Source of the DNA: Candidatus Zixiibacteriota bacterium
GTDB taxonomy: Bacteria; Zixibacteria; MSB-5A5; GN15; JAAZOE01
Direction of reading: 5' to 3'
NCBI GenBank assembly: GCA_023138975.1
Contig: JAGLON010000006.1
Span: 1 to 42,998 of the forward strand
DNA: 42,998 nt
Positions 15,042-22,452 of the stretch are shown in pieces (the first letter of the stretch is position 1; each line of letters starts with the position of its first letter). The notes below the pieces were generated by a model. That model was not told the DNA's origin and made no database searches. It saw only the letters and a program-made list of their open reading frames with translations. The position numbers and the translations under genes were made by a program.

Positions 15042-16169
15042 TCAATCTGAATACTGGAAGACCGACAATTGTCTCGTGCTCAACGCATATATCATCGAAT
15101 CACTCACCTGTATAGCCCAATTGTCCTCGCCGAAATCTCCGGAACCTGGGATCGTAGCTTTAATCAGTTGCATGTCGAAATCACAGATCAGAAGACTGCG
15201 ATTACTACCACCCAGAGCCAGAAAATCACTGCCTACGGCAATATCGTTCAGCGTAAAAGGATAGGTTGTCGAATCAACTTCGTATTGAGGGAAAGCATCA
15301 AACGTCCGAACTACGGTCGGACTTGTGGCGTTTGAAAGATTTACTTCCACAACCAGATTACCGAAATCCGAACTGCCCTGATAATTCTGATCCCAAATAA
15401 AGGCCTTCGGATATGCCAATTCCATCCTTCGATAGCCAACATCGTTCGGCAAATCAATATATCCCTTCAATAATCTGGTATGTCTGTCGATAGTTAACAA
15501 CCTGTGATCGTTCGTGTTTCCAGCGCAATACAAGTAATCGCTGTAGATTCCCATGCAACCGAGAACGTCATAACTGAGATCGTTATTCAGGATCGTATCG
15601 ACTATCTGAAAATTCGGTAAATGACTGATGCTGTATTCGCGCAGATGTTGTCTTAATTCGTATAGCGCGGTATCCAGAATGTAAATATTTTCAAAATTGA
15701 AATATCTACTATCATGTGGAAACTTGGCCGATTGCAGAACGGCATATATGGTCGGCGAAGAAGGGTTTGCGACATTGAATACTATTAACGAATCAGGAGT
15801 ATTCCAGCTTGTCTGATAAGCCACGAATACATAATTTCCACGCTTAGCAATTGGGTTGTCGCCGTATGGCCAGCCACCGGAACTTGAAGGACCTGTGCTA
15901 ATTGAACCTTTCAGAGAAGTATTTGCAGGATCGCTAATATCTATTATGCCCAGATAACATCCATAGCCTGCTGTATAAATATATGGATAATCCAGTAGTA
16001 TAGCCAAAGCACGGGCATTATCAGGTAAGATAAATGTTGATACTGGTACCAAGGCGTTTGATGTGGGATCACCACCGTTGGGGTCATCCGGGTTGGTGCT
16101 CGAATCCTCGCCACAACTGAACAACAGAAGCGCAATTGACAAAACAATGATTACGTTAAGGAATTTCAT
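15042..16169 (-). CDS. LVIVD-type beta-propeller lipoprotein
   Basis: The 375-residue precursor has a lipoprotein signal ending in LLLFSC (acylated Cys near residue 19) and an Asp/Asn/Pro-rich linker. The rest consists of repeats of the GIIDISDPANTSLKGSI / LIVFNVANPSSPTIYAV / VVEVNLSNATSPTVVRTF pattern, like the LVIVD repeats of surface lipoproteins that probably fold as a beta-propeller. A GGGAGG site five bases before the ATG fixes the start, which overlaps the upstream recombinase gene by 14 bases. It is island cargo, probably displayed on the outer surface or in the periplasm. No catalytic function is evident. Confidence 0.75.
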   Translation of the reverse strand: MKFLNVIIVLSIALLLFSCGEDSSTNPDDPNGGDPTSNALVPVSTFILPDNARALAILLDYPYIYTAGYGCYLGIIDISDPANTSLKGSISTGPSSSGGWPYGDNPIAKRGNYVFVAYQTSWNTPDSLIVFNVANPSSPTIYAVLQSAKFPHDSRYFNFENIYILDTALYELRQHLREYSISHLPNFQIVDTILNNDLSYDVLGCMGIYSDYLYCAGNTNDHRLLTIDRHTRLLKGYIDLPNDVGYRRMELAYPKAFIWDQNYQGSSDFGNLVVEVNLSNATSPTVVRTFDAFPQYEVDSTTYPFTLNDIAVGSDFLALGGSNRSLLICDFDMQLIKATIPGSGDFGEDNWAIQVSDSMIYALSTRQLSVFQYSD

Positions 16170-16815
16170 CTTTCCTCCCTTGTTTGAATTTTCTTATTAT
16201 CTTTTCATAGTTCTTCTGAATATCTTCAAAACTTTCTGTGCCATACAAATCCCAGGTTGTTTTTACCGACGTATGACCAAGAATCTTGGACAGCGATTCG
16301 ATACTACCCTGTTGATCTTTCCAATGACGTGCGAACGAATGGCGGAATAAATGACAAGTAATATTGCCATGCTTCGGATTTGGATTGCTCACGCGAGCGT
16401 CTTTGCCGACTTTGGCTACAATACGGTTCAACTGCCGGCAACTGAGTTCTTGGCCGTTTCTGTTTAAGAAAATCGCTCCGGTCGTGCGCTGGCCGATTAA
16501 AGATTGAATGCCCTCAAGTACAAAATCTGGCAACGGCACCAATCTTTGTTTGTTGCCTTTACCGAAGCGTATTATCAGGAGCTTCTCTTTCCAGAGAATA
16601 TCATTAACTTCCAATGTCGCAGTTTCAGCGCGTCGTATTCCCGTGAATGCCAGAATTTGAATTAAAACTCTGTCACGTAGACAATGACTCGCATTTATAA
16701 TTTCTTCAATCTGTTTCAACGTCAATTGATACTCTGCATTTGATCCGGTTCTCTTTTTCAGAGCAGGCCTTCTTTTTCCAATTCTCCGAGTTATCAGAGA
16801 TTTTACACTACCCAA
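16156..16815 (-). CDS. Short tyrosine recombinase, N-terminal domain reduced or missing
   Basis: The 219-residue protein is almost only a catalytic domain. The expected residues are visible: Arg in FTGIRRAE (61/62), Lys in GKGNKQR (86), HLFRH (155-159), His181 in LGHTS and the nucleophile Tyr191 in TTWDLYG. The 16815 start is a TTG without a ribosome site; the frame is open to about 16908 without an ATG and reads RTKTLAGIIRRSLGSVKSL, like the end of a core-binding domain. It may be truncated, or act like the ~200-residue FimB/FimE invertases. Thirty-five bases beyond its 5' end begins a 222-bp segment bounded by 15-bp inverted repeats. Activity is uncertain. Confidence 0.75.
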   Translation of the reverse strand: MGSVKSLITRRIGKRRPALKKRTGSNAEYQLTLKQIEEIINASHCLRDRVLIQILAFTGIRRAETATLEVNDILWKEKLLIIRFGKGNKQRLVPLPDFVLEGIQSLIGQRTTGAIFLNRNGQELSCRQLNRIVAKVGKDARVSNPNPKHGNITCHLFRHSFARHWKDQQGSIESLSKILGHTSVKTTWDLYGTESFEDIQKNYEKIIRKFKQGRKDEIP

Positions 16816-16819
16816 AGAA

Positions 16820-16837
16820 CGCCGGATAATTCCGGCG
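16820..16837. repeat. GC-rich hairpin at the recombinase 5' end
   Basis: CGCCGGA and TCCGGCG with a TAAT loop form a tight 7-bp hairpin just before the TTG at 16815. It may attenuate translation or mark a recombination scar. Confidence 0.35.
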
Positions 16838-16850
16838 AGGGTTTTGGTAC

Positions 16851-17072
16851 GTCCTACTTTTCCAGAACTGGGACATGTGGATGATGATCGAGAAGATGGA
16901 ATACTGTTCTAAGTTAAGCTTTTATATGAGGATGGCTTCGATATCGATTCGCGACAAACCATAGATTTGTCAGAACTGATCTATTCTGATAGAATAAAGA
17001 AAGTGGTGTACTTGCTTGACATATATGAGGTTAGAGTGAGATAGAAACGTCTCACTACTGGAAAAGTAGGAC
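16851..17072. repeat. 222-bp segment bounded by perfect 15-bp inverted repeats (candidate invertible switch)
   Basis: 16851-16865 and 17058-17072 are exact reverse complements over 15 bases. The segment holds no gene but contains a perfect -35 hexamer (TTGACA, 17016-17021) with only a weak -10 and a hairpin at 17035-17056. It lies between the tyrosine recombinase (minus) and the serine recombinase operon (plus). A flanking-repeat-plus-adjacent-recombinase layout is that of fim-type switches; inversion itself is not shown. It accounts for most of the gene-free stretch 16816-17166. Confidence 0.5.
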
Positions 17073-17109
17073 ATTTACTGTAAACTGTCAAGAGGATTCT
17101 GATAGAATA
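16983..17109. repeat. 14-bp direct repeat pair, each a small palindrome
   Basis: ATTCTGATAGAATA occurs at 16983-16996 and again at 17096-17109. One copy is inside and one just outside the inverted-repeat segment. Each contains ATTCT-GAT-AGAAT symmetry, so they may be regulator sites before the serine recombinase operon. Confidence 0.45.
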
Positions 17110-17166
17110 CTTCCCTACATTTGTTGCCACCGCGGGCACTTTCGCTTTGAAGGTGTAATAGGTAAA

Positions 17167-17361
17167 ATGTCTTTTATGCCTATTACACAAAAAGAAATAC
17201 AAAAACTAAAAAGCATTTACTATCAGGAGTATGACATTGAGCTTTCCAACCGGCAAGCCTGGGACATTGCTCACCGGCTGATAAACCTCCTGAAACTAAT
17301 TCTTAAGATAGACCTTGATGAGCAAGATAGCGATCTACGCAAGAAAATCCACAGAGTCTGA
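17167..17361 (+). CDS. Small helical protein preceding the serine recombinase
   Basis: The 64-residue protein (MSFMPITQKEIQKLKSIYYQEYDIELSNRQAWDIAHRLINLLKLILKI...) is helical and amphipathic. An AGG motif lies five bases before the ATG. It overlaps the recombinase start by 44 bases, implying translational coupling. Small genes of this style stand in front of large serine recombinases in other elements as I recall them, but I cannot name a family. It may regulate the recombinase or its direction. Confidence 0.55.
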   Translation: MSFMPITQKEIQKLKSIYYQEYDIELSNRQAWDIAHRLINLLKLILKIDLDEQDSDLRKKIHRV

Positions 17362-18937
17362 GGATAAACAGGTACAATCCATTGACTCACAGGTTCGCGA
17401 ATTGAAAGCCTATGCTTCCAAGATGGGCTGGCGCGTGGATCATGTATTTGTTGAAAGTAAATCGGCCAAAGCTCCCGGACGGCCCATTTTCAACAAGCTT
17501 TTTGATCTTATTCAAAAAGGTGAGGTTAATGAACTAATTTCTTGGAAGCTCGACCGGCTTGCAAGAAACCCGGTTGATGGTGGCGCGATTATCTGGGCGA
17601 TGGAAGAGAATAACCTCATCAATATTCATACACCGCAAAGAACCTTTTGCAACTCCGGCAATGACAAATTCTGGCTACAACTGGAATTTGGAATGGCAAA
17701 GAAGTACGTAGATGATCTTCGAGACAACGTGAAACGCGGTATTCGAGCCAAGCTTGAAAATGGCTGGTATCCTCATCGCCCCCCACTCGGTTATCTCAAT
17801 GACAAAGAAAAAAAGACGATCATACCCGACCCAGACAGATTTCGAATAGTCCGCAAGATGTGGAATTTCATGTTGACCGGTGATTACACGCCGGAGCGTA
17901 TTTTGGCAATAGCATCTGAGCGTTGGGGTTTGCGCACAAGACTTGTCAGGACAGGTGGAGGGAAACCACTGAACCGTTCGGCAGTGTATAAACTGTTCAA
18001 CAACCCCTTTTACTATGGCATGATGACTCATCAAGAGAATCTTCATAACGGTAAGCACAAACCGATGATAACAAAGTCGGAATTTGACAAAGTTCGATCC
18101 ATCCTTGAAAGTCGGAATAAGCAACGTGGTCATCGACACTTCTTCAAATATACCGGTCTTATTCGATGCGGAGAATGTGGCTCAATGATTACGGCTGAAA
18201 ACAAGACAAACCGATTCGGAAGCAAGTATATCTATTATCGCTGTACCAAGAAGAAACGAGACATTAAATGCTCGCAGAAGTACATTGAAGAAAAGGAACT
18301 TGAGGCACAAATACTCACTTTTCTTGACTCAATAACCATAAGCAACAGCTTATTGGAATGGGCCTTGAGACACCTAACTCACCTTCAAGTCGATGAATCC
18401 AAGAATAAAGAAGCGATCACACGCTCAATTAGGAAACGGCTCGATATTTCAAAAGGGCAACGTGCGGAATTAGTGAATCTCAAGCTACGGAATCTCCTGA
18501 CCGATGACGAATTTCTTGCCAAGAAAGCCGAAATCGAAGCAGAGTGCAACGACTTCAAAACTCAACTGAAAGATTCTGCTAGAAACAATGGACAAACAAT
18601 TGAGCAGTGTATAAAGTTATTTGATTTTGCTGCCGGTGCTAAGGATGCCTTCATAACTGGCTCAGATTCTGAGAAGAAAAGAGTACTCCGGTATTTTGGG
18701 TCGAACCTCGTACTAACAGATAAAACACTTAATGTTCATGGGCAAAAACCGTTCCTTTCAATCATAGACACGCTCAACAATCACTTTCCTGAAAACACTC
18801 CGGTCGAACCCAAAAATAAGAACGAACTCCAGCGTAATACTGGAGCCCGAAAAGCGGAATGTCTCAACTGGTACTGCTTAGTAGACGAGGTTCGCACCTA
18901 TTTCAAAGAATCCAACGATATAACGCATAGTATATAG
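17318..18937 (+). CDS. Large serine recombinase
   Basis: The 539-residue protein has the full large-serine-recombinase plan: a resolvase catalytic domain (residues 3-140, nucleophile Ser11 in IYARKSTE, arginines in LDRLARNP), the recombinase domain (about 155-265), a zinc ribbon with Cys284, Cys287, Cys309 and Cys318 (RCGECGSM...YRCTKKKRDIKCS) and a C-terminal coiled-coil region (about 365-440). These enzymes integrate phages and mobile elements at att sites by double-strand breaks. Its start, just after a TTG, lies within the preceding small gene. It is the only recombinase on the plus strand, which suggests a second element nested in the ssrA island. I found no certain att pair for it. Confidence 0.92.
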   Translation: MSKIAIYARKSTESEDKQVQSIDSQVRELKAYASKMGWRVDHVFVESKSAKAPGRPIFNKLFDLIQKGEVNELISWKLDRLARNPVDGGAIIWAMEENNLINIHTPQRTFCNSGNDKFWLQLEFGMAKKYVDDLRDNVKRGIRAKLENGWYPHRPPLGYLNDKEKKTIIPDPDRFRIVRKMWNFMLTGDYTPERILAIASERWGLRTRLVRTGGGKPLNRSAVYKLFNNPFYYGMMTHQENLHNGKHKPMITKSEFDKVRSILESRNKQRGHRHFFKYTGLIRCGECGSMITAENKTNRFGSKYIYYRCTKKKRDIKCSQKYIEEKELEAQILTFLDSITISNSLLEWALRHLTHLQVDESKNKEAITRSIRKRLDISKGQRAELVNLKLRNLLTDDEFLAKKAEIEAECNDFKTQLKDSARNNGQTIEQCIKLFDFAAGAKDAFITGSDSEKKRVLRYFGSNLVLTDKTLNVHGQKPFLSIIDTLNNHFPENTPVEPKNKNELQRNTGARKAECLNWYCLVDEVRTYFKESNDITHSI

Positions 18938-19054
18938 CTATATTCTAGTCGATTTCTAACCTTCTGGCAAATTCCATCGCCAATAAGAACAGCAATTTCC
19001 GACAGCCGTAAATCCGGGTTGGAGTATTCCAAAAGGTCATAGGAACGGCTTCTA

Positions 19055-19082
19055 TTGACAAATATCTCTGATCTGCTACAAT
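19055..19082 (+). promoter_or_regulatory. Sigma-70-type promoter of the 19149 gene
   Basis: Perfect TTGACA (19055-19060), a 16-base spacer and TACAAT (19077-19082) stand 66 bases before the start codon. Confidence 0.65.
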
Positions 19083-19148
19083 AACCGGCTCGCTATCAAC
19101 ATAACATCGTTCATAAGCAACTAATTACCTATACGTTTAGGAGGAGTC

Positions 19149-19499
19149 ATGGCAAATTCTGCTCATTTCGACTTGAAAGTACCAATTCCTCAACGCAGGC
19201 TTGAGGGTGGTGAAATTGACGGTGATTCATGTGTCCATTTTCCAACTGATATGCTGGCGTGGAAAAAGGCACTCCAAGAGCACCTTGAGGGCAATGAAGA
19301 GATGTTCCTGACCATAACCGATGGGTACGGTTCAGACTTCGCTCTTATCCTATCAGCCCTCCCCGATGAGAATCTGGTCAATGGTTTGGAGAAAGGCAAG
19401 CTCTTCGGATTCACTATGAACCGAGAGACGCTCGAAACGCTCGGACGGGCGATCCAATTCGCCCTTCAGGAGAATTCAATCTCCAATAAATCCGAGTAA
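19149..19499 (+). CDS. Hypothetical protein with its own promoter and terminator
   Basis: The 116-residue soluble acidic protein (MANSAHFDLKVPIPQRRLEGGEIDGDSCVHFPTDMLAWKKALQEHLEGNEEMFLTITDGYGSDFALILSALPDENLVNGL...) is preceded by a strong AGGAGG ribosome site and a consensus-like promoter. It is followed by a GC-rich terminator, so it is an independent, probably well expressed unit. It lies next to the ArdC-like gene and the defence block, convergent with them. No family recognised; an anti-defence or maintenance role is only a guess from position. Confidence 0.65.
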   Translation: MANSAHFDLKVPIPQRRLEGGEIDGDSCVHFPTDMLAWKKALQEHLEGNEEMFLTITDGYGSDFALILSALPDENLVNGLEKGKLFGFTMNRETLETLGRAIQFALQENSISNKSE

Positions 19500-19522
19500 T
19501 GGCTACAATCGATCACATTCAA

Positions 19523-19547
19523 AAACCCGAAGCAATGCTTCGGGTTT
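19523..19547. terminator. Bidirectional terminator between convergent genes
   Basis: AAACCCGAAGC and GCTTCGGGTTT form an 11-bp stem with a 3-base loop. It lies 23 bases after the plus-strand gene and about 18 bases after the ArdC-like gene on the minus strand, and serves both. Confidence 0.85.
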
Positions 19548-19564
19548 ATTATTACTGTTAAACT

Positions 19565-20350
19565 TCAATTCAATCCAGCCAGGATTCTACCGGAGACATT
19601 CTTGATGCGCTGGATTGAGTTGATCAGCATTTCTGTGTCGCCTTTGTAGAGTTGGATATAGTCACTGAATGCAGTGTTGGTGTCTAAGCCAATGGACTGA
19701 CAAACTACATAGGCGACTGCTTCAGCTTCTGTCTCTTTCTGAGTCTTAGACAGCTTTTCACCCGAGTGATGTAAGAACTCATGAGCCAGTTCGTGGACTT
19801 TCACGCTGAAATCTTGAGCCAGTGACAAACCGGAACGGATAGTGATCTTGCCTCCTGACGAACAGCCATCGGCGTGCAAGCTGTTTGAATACTCAAGAAT
19901 AATACCGTTAGCGGAAATATAATTACCTAGCATTTCCTGATAACGAGTGGGATCGCCTTGCACACGAGCGAATTCGGGCAGTTCGTCTCCGTCGGTTTGG
20001 CTGATGTCAAAAACGTAAACGCCTTTGAATCCATTAATCTCCGTGACATTGCGACTGTTATCATCATTTTCAACAGTCTCTTTTTTGTAAACCAATGGAG
20101 CGATGATAACGATGCCGTTTTCGCCTTTTTTTACGAACCGGCCATGTTTCTTCCAAGCGTGAAATCCGGCTACATGAGTTGCACTCGGTTTCTGAAGAGC
20201 AATGAGCATGACATTTCGTAAACTGTACTGATGAAATCTGCTCATCGTCTGAAGATACTTCTTCAGTTCATCACTCTGACCATTTTCAAGAGACTCGGTC
20301 AATGATGTAAGAGCGTTTTCAATAAGTTCGTTTGCTTTGTTGTTCTTCAT
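19565..20350 (-). CDS. ArdC-like antirestriction / ssDNA-binding protein with metallopeptidase domain
   Basis: The 261-residue protein has an N-terminal domain like that of ArdC (residues 20-110: YLQTMSRFHQYSLRNVMLIALQKPSATHVAGFHAWKKHGRFVKKGENGIVIIAP), which binds single-stranded DNA. A C-terminal zincin-like domain carries HELAHEFLHH and a downstream EAEAVAYVV glutamate. The frame extends to 20437, but the ATG at 20350 with AAAGGAG upstream is the clear start. ArdC protects incoming plasmid DNA from type I restriction in other systems, which fits an island that itself carries a type I system. Its leader contains a terminator-like structure (20409-20439). Confidence 0.83.
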   Translation of the reverse strand: MKNNKANELIENALTSLTESLENGQSDELKKYLQTMSRFHQYSLRNVMLIALQKPSATHVAGFHAWKKHGRFVKKGENGIVIIAPLVYKKETVENDDNSRNVTEINGFKGVYVFDISQTDGDELPEFARVQGDPTRYQEMLGNYISANGIILEYSNSLHADGCSSGGKITIRSGLSLAQDFSVKVHELAHEFLHHSGEKLSKTQKETEAEAVAYVVCQSIGLDTNTAFSDYIQLYKGDTEMLINSIQRIKNVSGRILAGLN

Positions 20351-20371
20351 AATGTTCTCCTTTGGTAAACG

Positions 20372-20439
20372 GGTTTTTGGTTCCTTCACCCACCGGCCAG
20401 AGGGACCCAAAAAACCGTGAGAAGGAAAACTCCTCACGG
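20372..20439 (-). promoter_or_regulatory. Leader with terminator and competing stem upstream of the ArdC-like gene
   Basis: On the minus strand CCGTGAG and CTCACGG (20439-20433 and 20421-20415) form a 7-bp hairpin followed by TTTTTT, a standard terminator that would end the gajB transcript. The T tract and its flanking Gs (GGTTTTTTGG, 20416-20407) can instead pair with CCAAAAACC (20380-20372) downstream. The two structures share bases, so they could alternate as terminator and antiterminator for ardC. Confidence 0.5.
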
Positions 20440-20553
20440 GAACAACAATGCAAATATGAATTTACGCTCGATTATTGAATGCGACCGATATGGTCAGAGT
20501 GACTAGGATTATTATTATGATTTTGGCGTGTTAATTACTTATGCTGATGATGG

Positions 20554-22452
20554 CTACTCTGAGAGGAGTCCCATCTCTTTAAGAAATCGGGAAGGCGATC
20601 TCTTCCAACCCCTATAATTTTTCGCCCATGACAATGTCAGTTTTTCTTTGGTTCGCGTGATCGCAACGAAACAGTTACGCCTCTCTTCCTCCATCTCAGA
20701 TGACGTATCACCTTTTTTCAGACTTTGCCACGATGGCATTTCTTGTTCAGCTAATCCGATCACATACACATTATCAAATTCAAGCCCCTTTGAAGCGTGA
20801 ATTGTAAGCAGTGCCACAGCATCTGGATCGCGAGGAGGTTCTTTAGACCGCAATGCAAGTCCTTGCACAACATCGGTAAGTTCCAAATTACCACCTTTCT
20901 CCAAACGTATTTCTTTAATGCAATTTGTCCAAGCAGTATGATCTTCTGTAACATCGCTTACAGCATCTTCGCTGACTGGTGCCGTGTTTAGCAAAACAGG
21001 AATTGCTTTCTTCACCACTTTTTCCCAATCCTGTCTGGAACGAATTATGTCATTTGCCAAGTTGCCTAATACGTGGGCTACCGAGGAATCAGTCTTTTGA
21101 ACTTCTGTTGCCCAATGTTCAAGAAAACTATGCCCTGATGCTTCAGCCTCGCTTACCAATAGAAGTGGATCAAGCTGGATATCCGTAATGGTGTTGGCTG
21201 AATTGACGAAAACTGTGAATACTCGCTTATCCAACGGTCGCAAAACTTGATCCAAACACATTTGGAGCCAAACAAACTGTGGAGAAACAAAATTGTCTCT
21301 ACGCTGTAAGATGACCGCTTTAACCCCTTTATTCTTTAGATATACCAGAGTAGGTTCGAGTAGAGCACGTGTTCTTCCTAGTATAGCCGACTTACCCCAA
21401 TATCTCGGTCCTTCTGATAGAAGTTCACTCGCCAAAAATTCCTGCTCCTCAATGTCCGTTTCAAACGTCTTTAGAGACATGGCTCCAATAGGCAGTTTTC
21501 GTGCAGCAAGTGTTAGTTTCTTTTCTGGTATTCTCTGTGTGTTGTGCGCCACTAATCTATTTGCAATTTGGACAATTTCTGGTGGGCAACGATGATTTTC
21601 CACAAGTTGGATTAGGACTGGCTTATACTTTTCACGAAATTTCTCAATCTGACTATAACTTGCTCCTGCCCACTGAAAAATAATCTGATCTTCGTCGGCC
21701 ACAGCAAAAATGTTTTTGAATTCACCTCCAGAGAGATAGTGCATTAGCCAATACTGAGCGGGTGATGTGTCTTGAAACTCATCGAGTAACCAATATGGGT
21801 ATGTATCTCTGATCCTTTTGGCAACTGCTGGCTTCTCGGCCAAGAGACGACATGCGTCAAGTATCAAACCATTGAAGTCCATGAGATTTTCGGATCGCAA
21901 CTTGGCTTCATATAGCTCATAGGCACGCACCATCCTGGAATTGTTATTCTGTGATGCAGCCTTTTCGGGAGAAATCACACGAGCCTTCATCCGATCAATG
22001 GTGTCGAGCCAGAGGATGTCTTCATCTGACATTTGCTCACCGTTCTTAACAGCCTCATGAATTGCATCAGTCAGCAGACCACGGCGATCCCCCGGTTGGT
22101 CACAAATTCCAAAATCAGGTTGAATACCGATGTGTGATCCATGCTGGCCCAATATCTGCGCGCAAAATGCGTGAAAAGTGCCTATGAATGTTCTTGCTTC
22201 GGCTGCCTCGGGGACTAGATATTGGACACGCTCCAACATTTCAGTCGCGGCTTTTGTAGTAAAGGTCAAAGCAAGCACTCTAAATTTCTTGTCAGGAGAT
22301 TCCTCCAAAAGCTTGGAAATGCGAGTTGTAAGAACCCTTGTTTTGCCTGCACCTGGTCCCGCCAATACTAGCACCGAGCCTTCGACCCAGTTCGTAGCAT
22401 CACGCTGAATAGGCGTTAGACTTTCGATCGCCTGCTCAAGACCATTAGTCAT
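20554..22452 (-). CDS. gajB: UvrD/PcrA-like helicase, Gabija GajB-like
   Basis: The 632-residue superfamily 1 helicase shows Walker A AGPGAGKT (31-38), GTFHAFCAQIL (91-101), LLDEFQDTSPAQ (motif II, 222-233), VADEDQIIFQWAGAS (motif III region, 251-265), LTIHASKGLEFDNVYVIGL (motif V) and EEERRNCFVAITRTKEKLTLSWA (motif VI). Its ATG overlaps the end of the OLD-family nuclease gene by eight bases. A helicase coupled to a class 2 OLD nuclease is the hallmark of Gabija, where GajB responds to DNA ends and helps trigger GajA. It is longer than the described Bacillus cereus GajB (about 494 residues), so it may be a divergent branch. Confidence 0.82.
   Translation of the reverse strand: MTNGLEQAIESLTPIQRDATNWVEGSVLVLAGPGAGKTRVLTTRISKLLEESPDKKFRVLALTFTTKAATEMLERVQYLVPEAAEARTFIGTFHAFCAQILGQHGSHIGIQPDFGICDQPGDRRGLLTDAIHEAVKNGEQMSDEDILWLDTIDRMKARVISPEKAASQNNNSRMVRAYELYEAKLRSENLMDFNGLILDACRLLAEKPAVAKRIRDTYPYWLLDEFQDTSPAQYWLMHYLSGGEFKNIFAVADEDQIIFQWAGASYSQIEKFREKYKPVLIQLVENHRCPPEIVQIANRLVAHNTQRIPEKKLTLAARKLPIGAMSLKTFETDIEEQEFLASELLSEGPRYWGKSAILGRTRALLEPTLVYLKNKGVKAVILQRRDNFVSPQFVWLQMCLDQVLRPLDKRVFTVFVNSANTITDIQLDPLLLVSEAEASGHSFLEHWATEVQKTDSSVAHVLGNLANDIIRSRQDWEKVVKKAIPVLLNTAPVSEDAVSDVTEDHTAWTNCIKEIRLEKGGNLELTDVVQGLALRSKEPPRDPDAVALLTIHASKGLEFDNVYVIGLAEQEMPSWQSLKKGDTSSEMEEERRNCFVAITRTKEKLTLSWAKNYRGWKRSPSRFLKEMGLLSE

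Noticed and set aside
19565..20350. Classical toxin-antitoxin ImmA/IrrE peptidase pair
   Set aside because: The metallopeptidase motif is joined to an ArdC-like ssDNA-binding domain and no Xre partner is adjacent; ArdC is the better fit.
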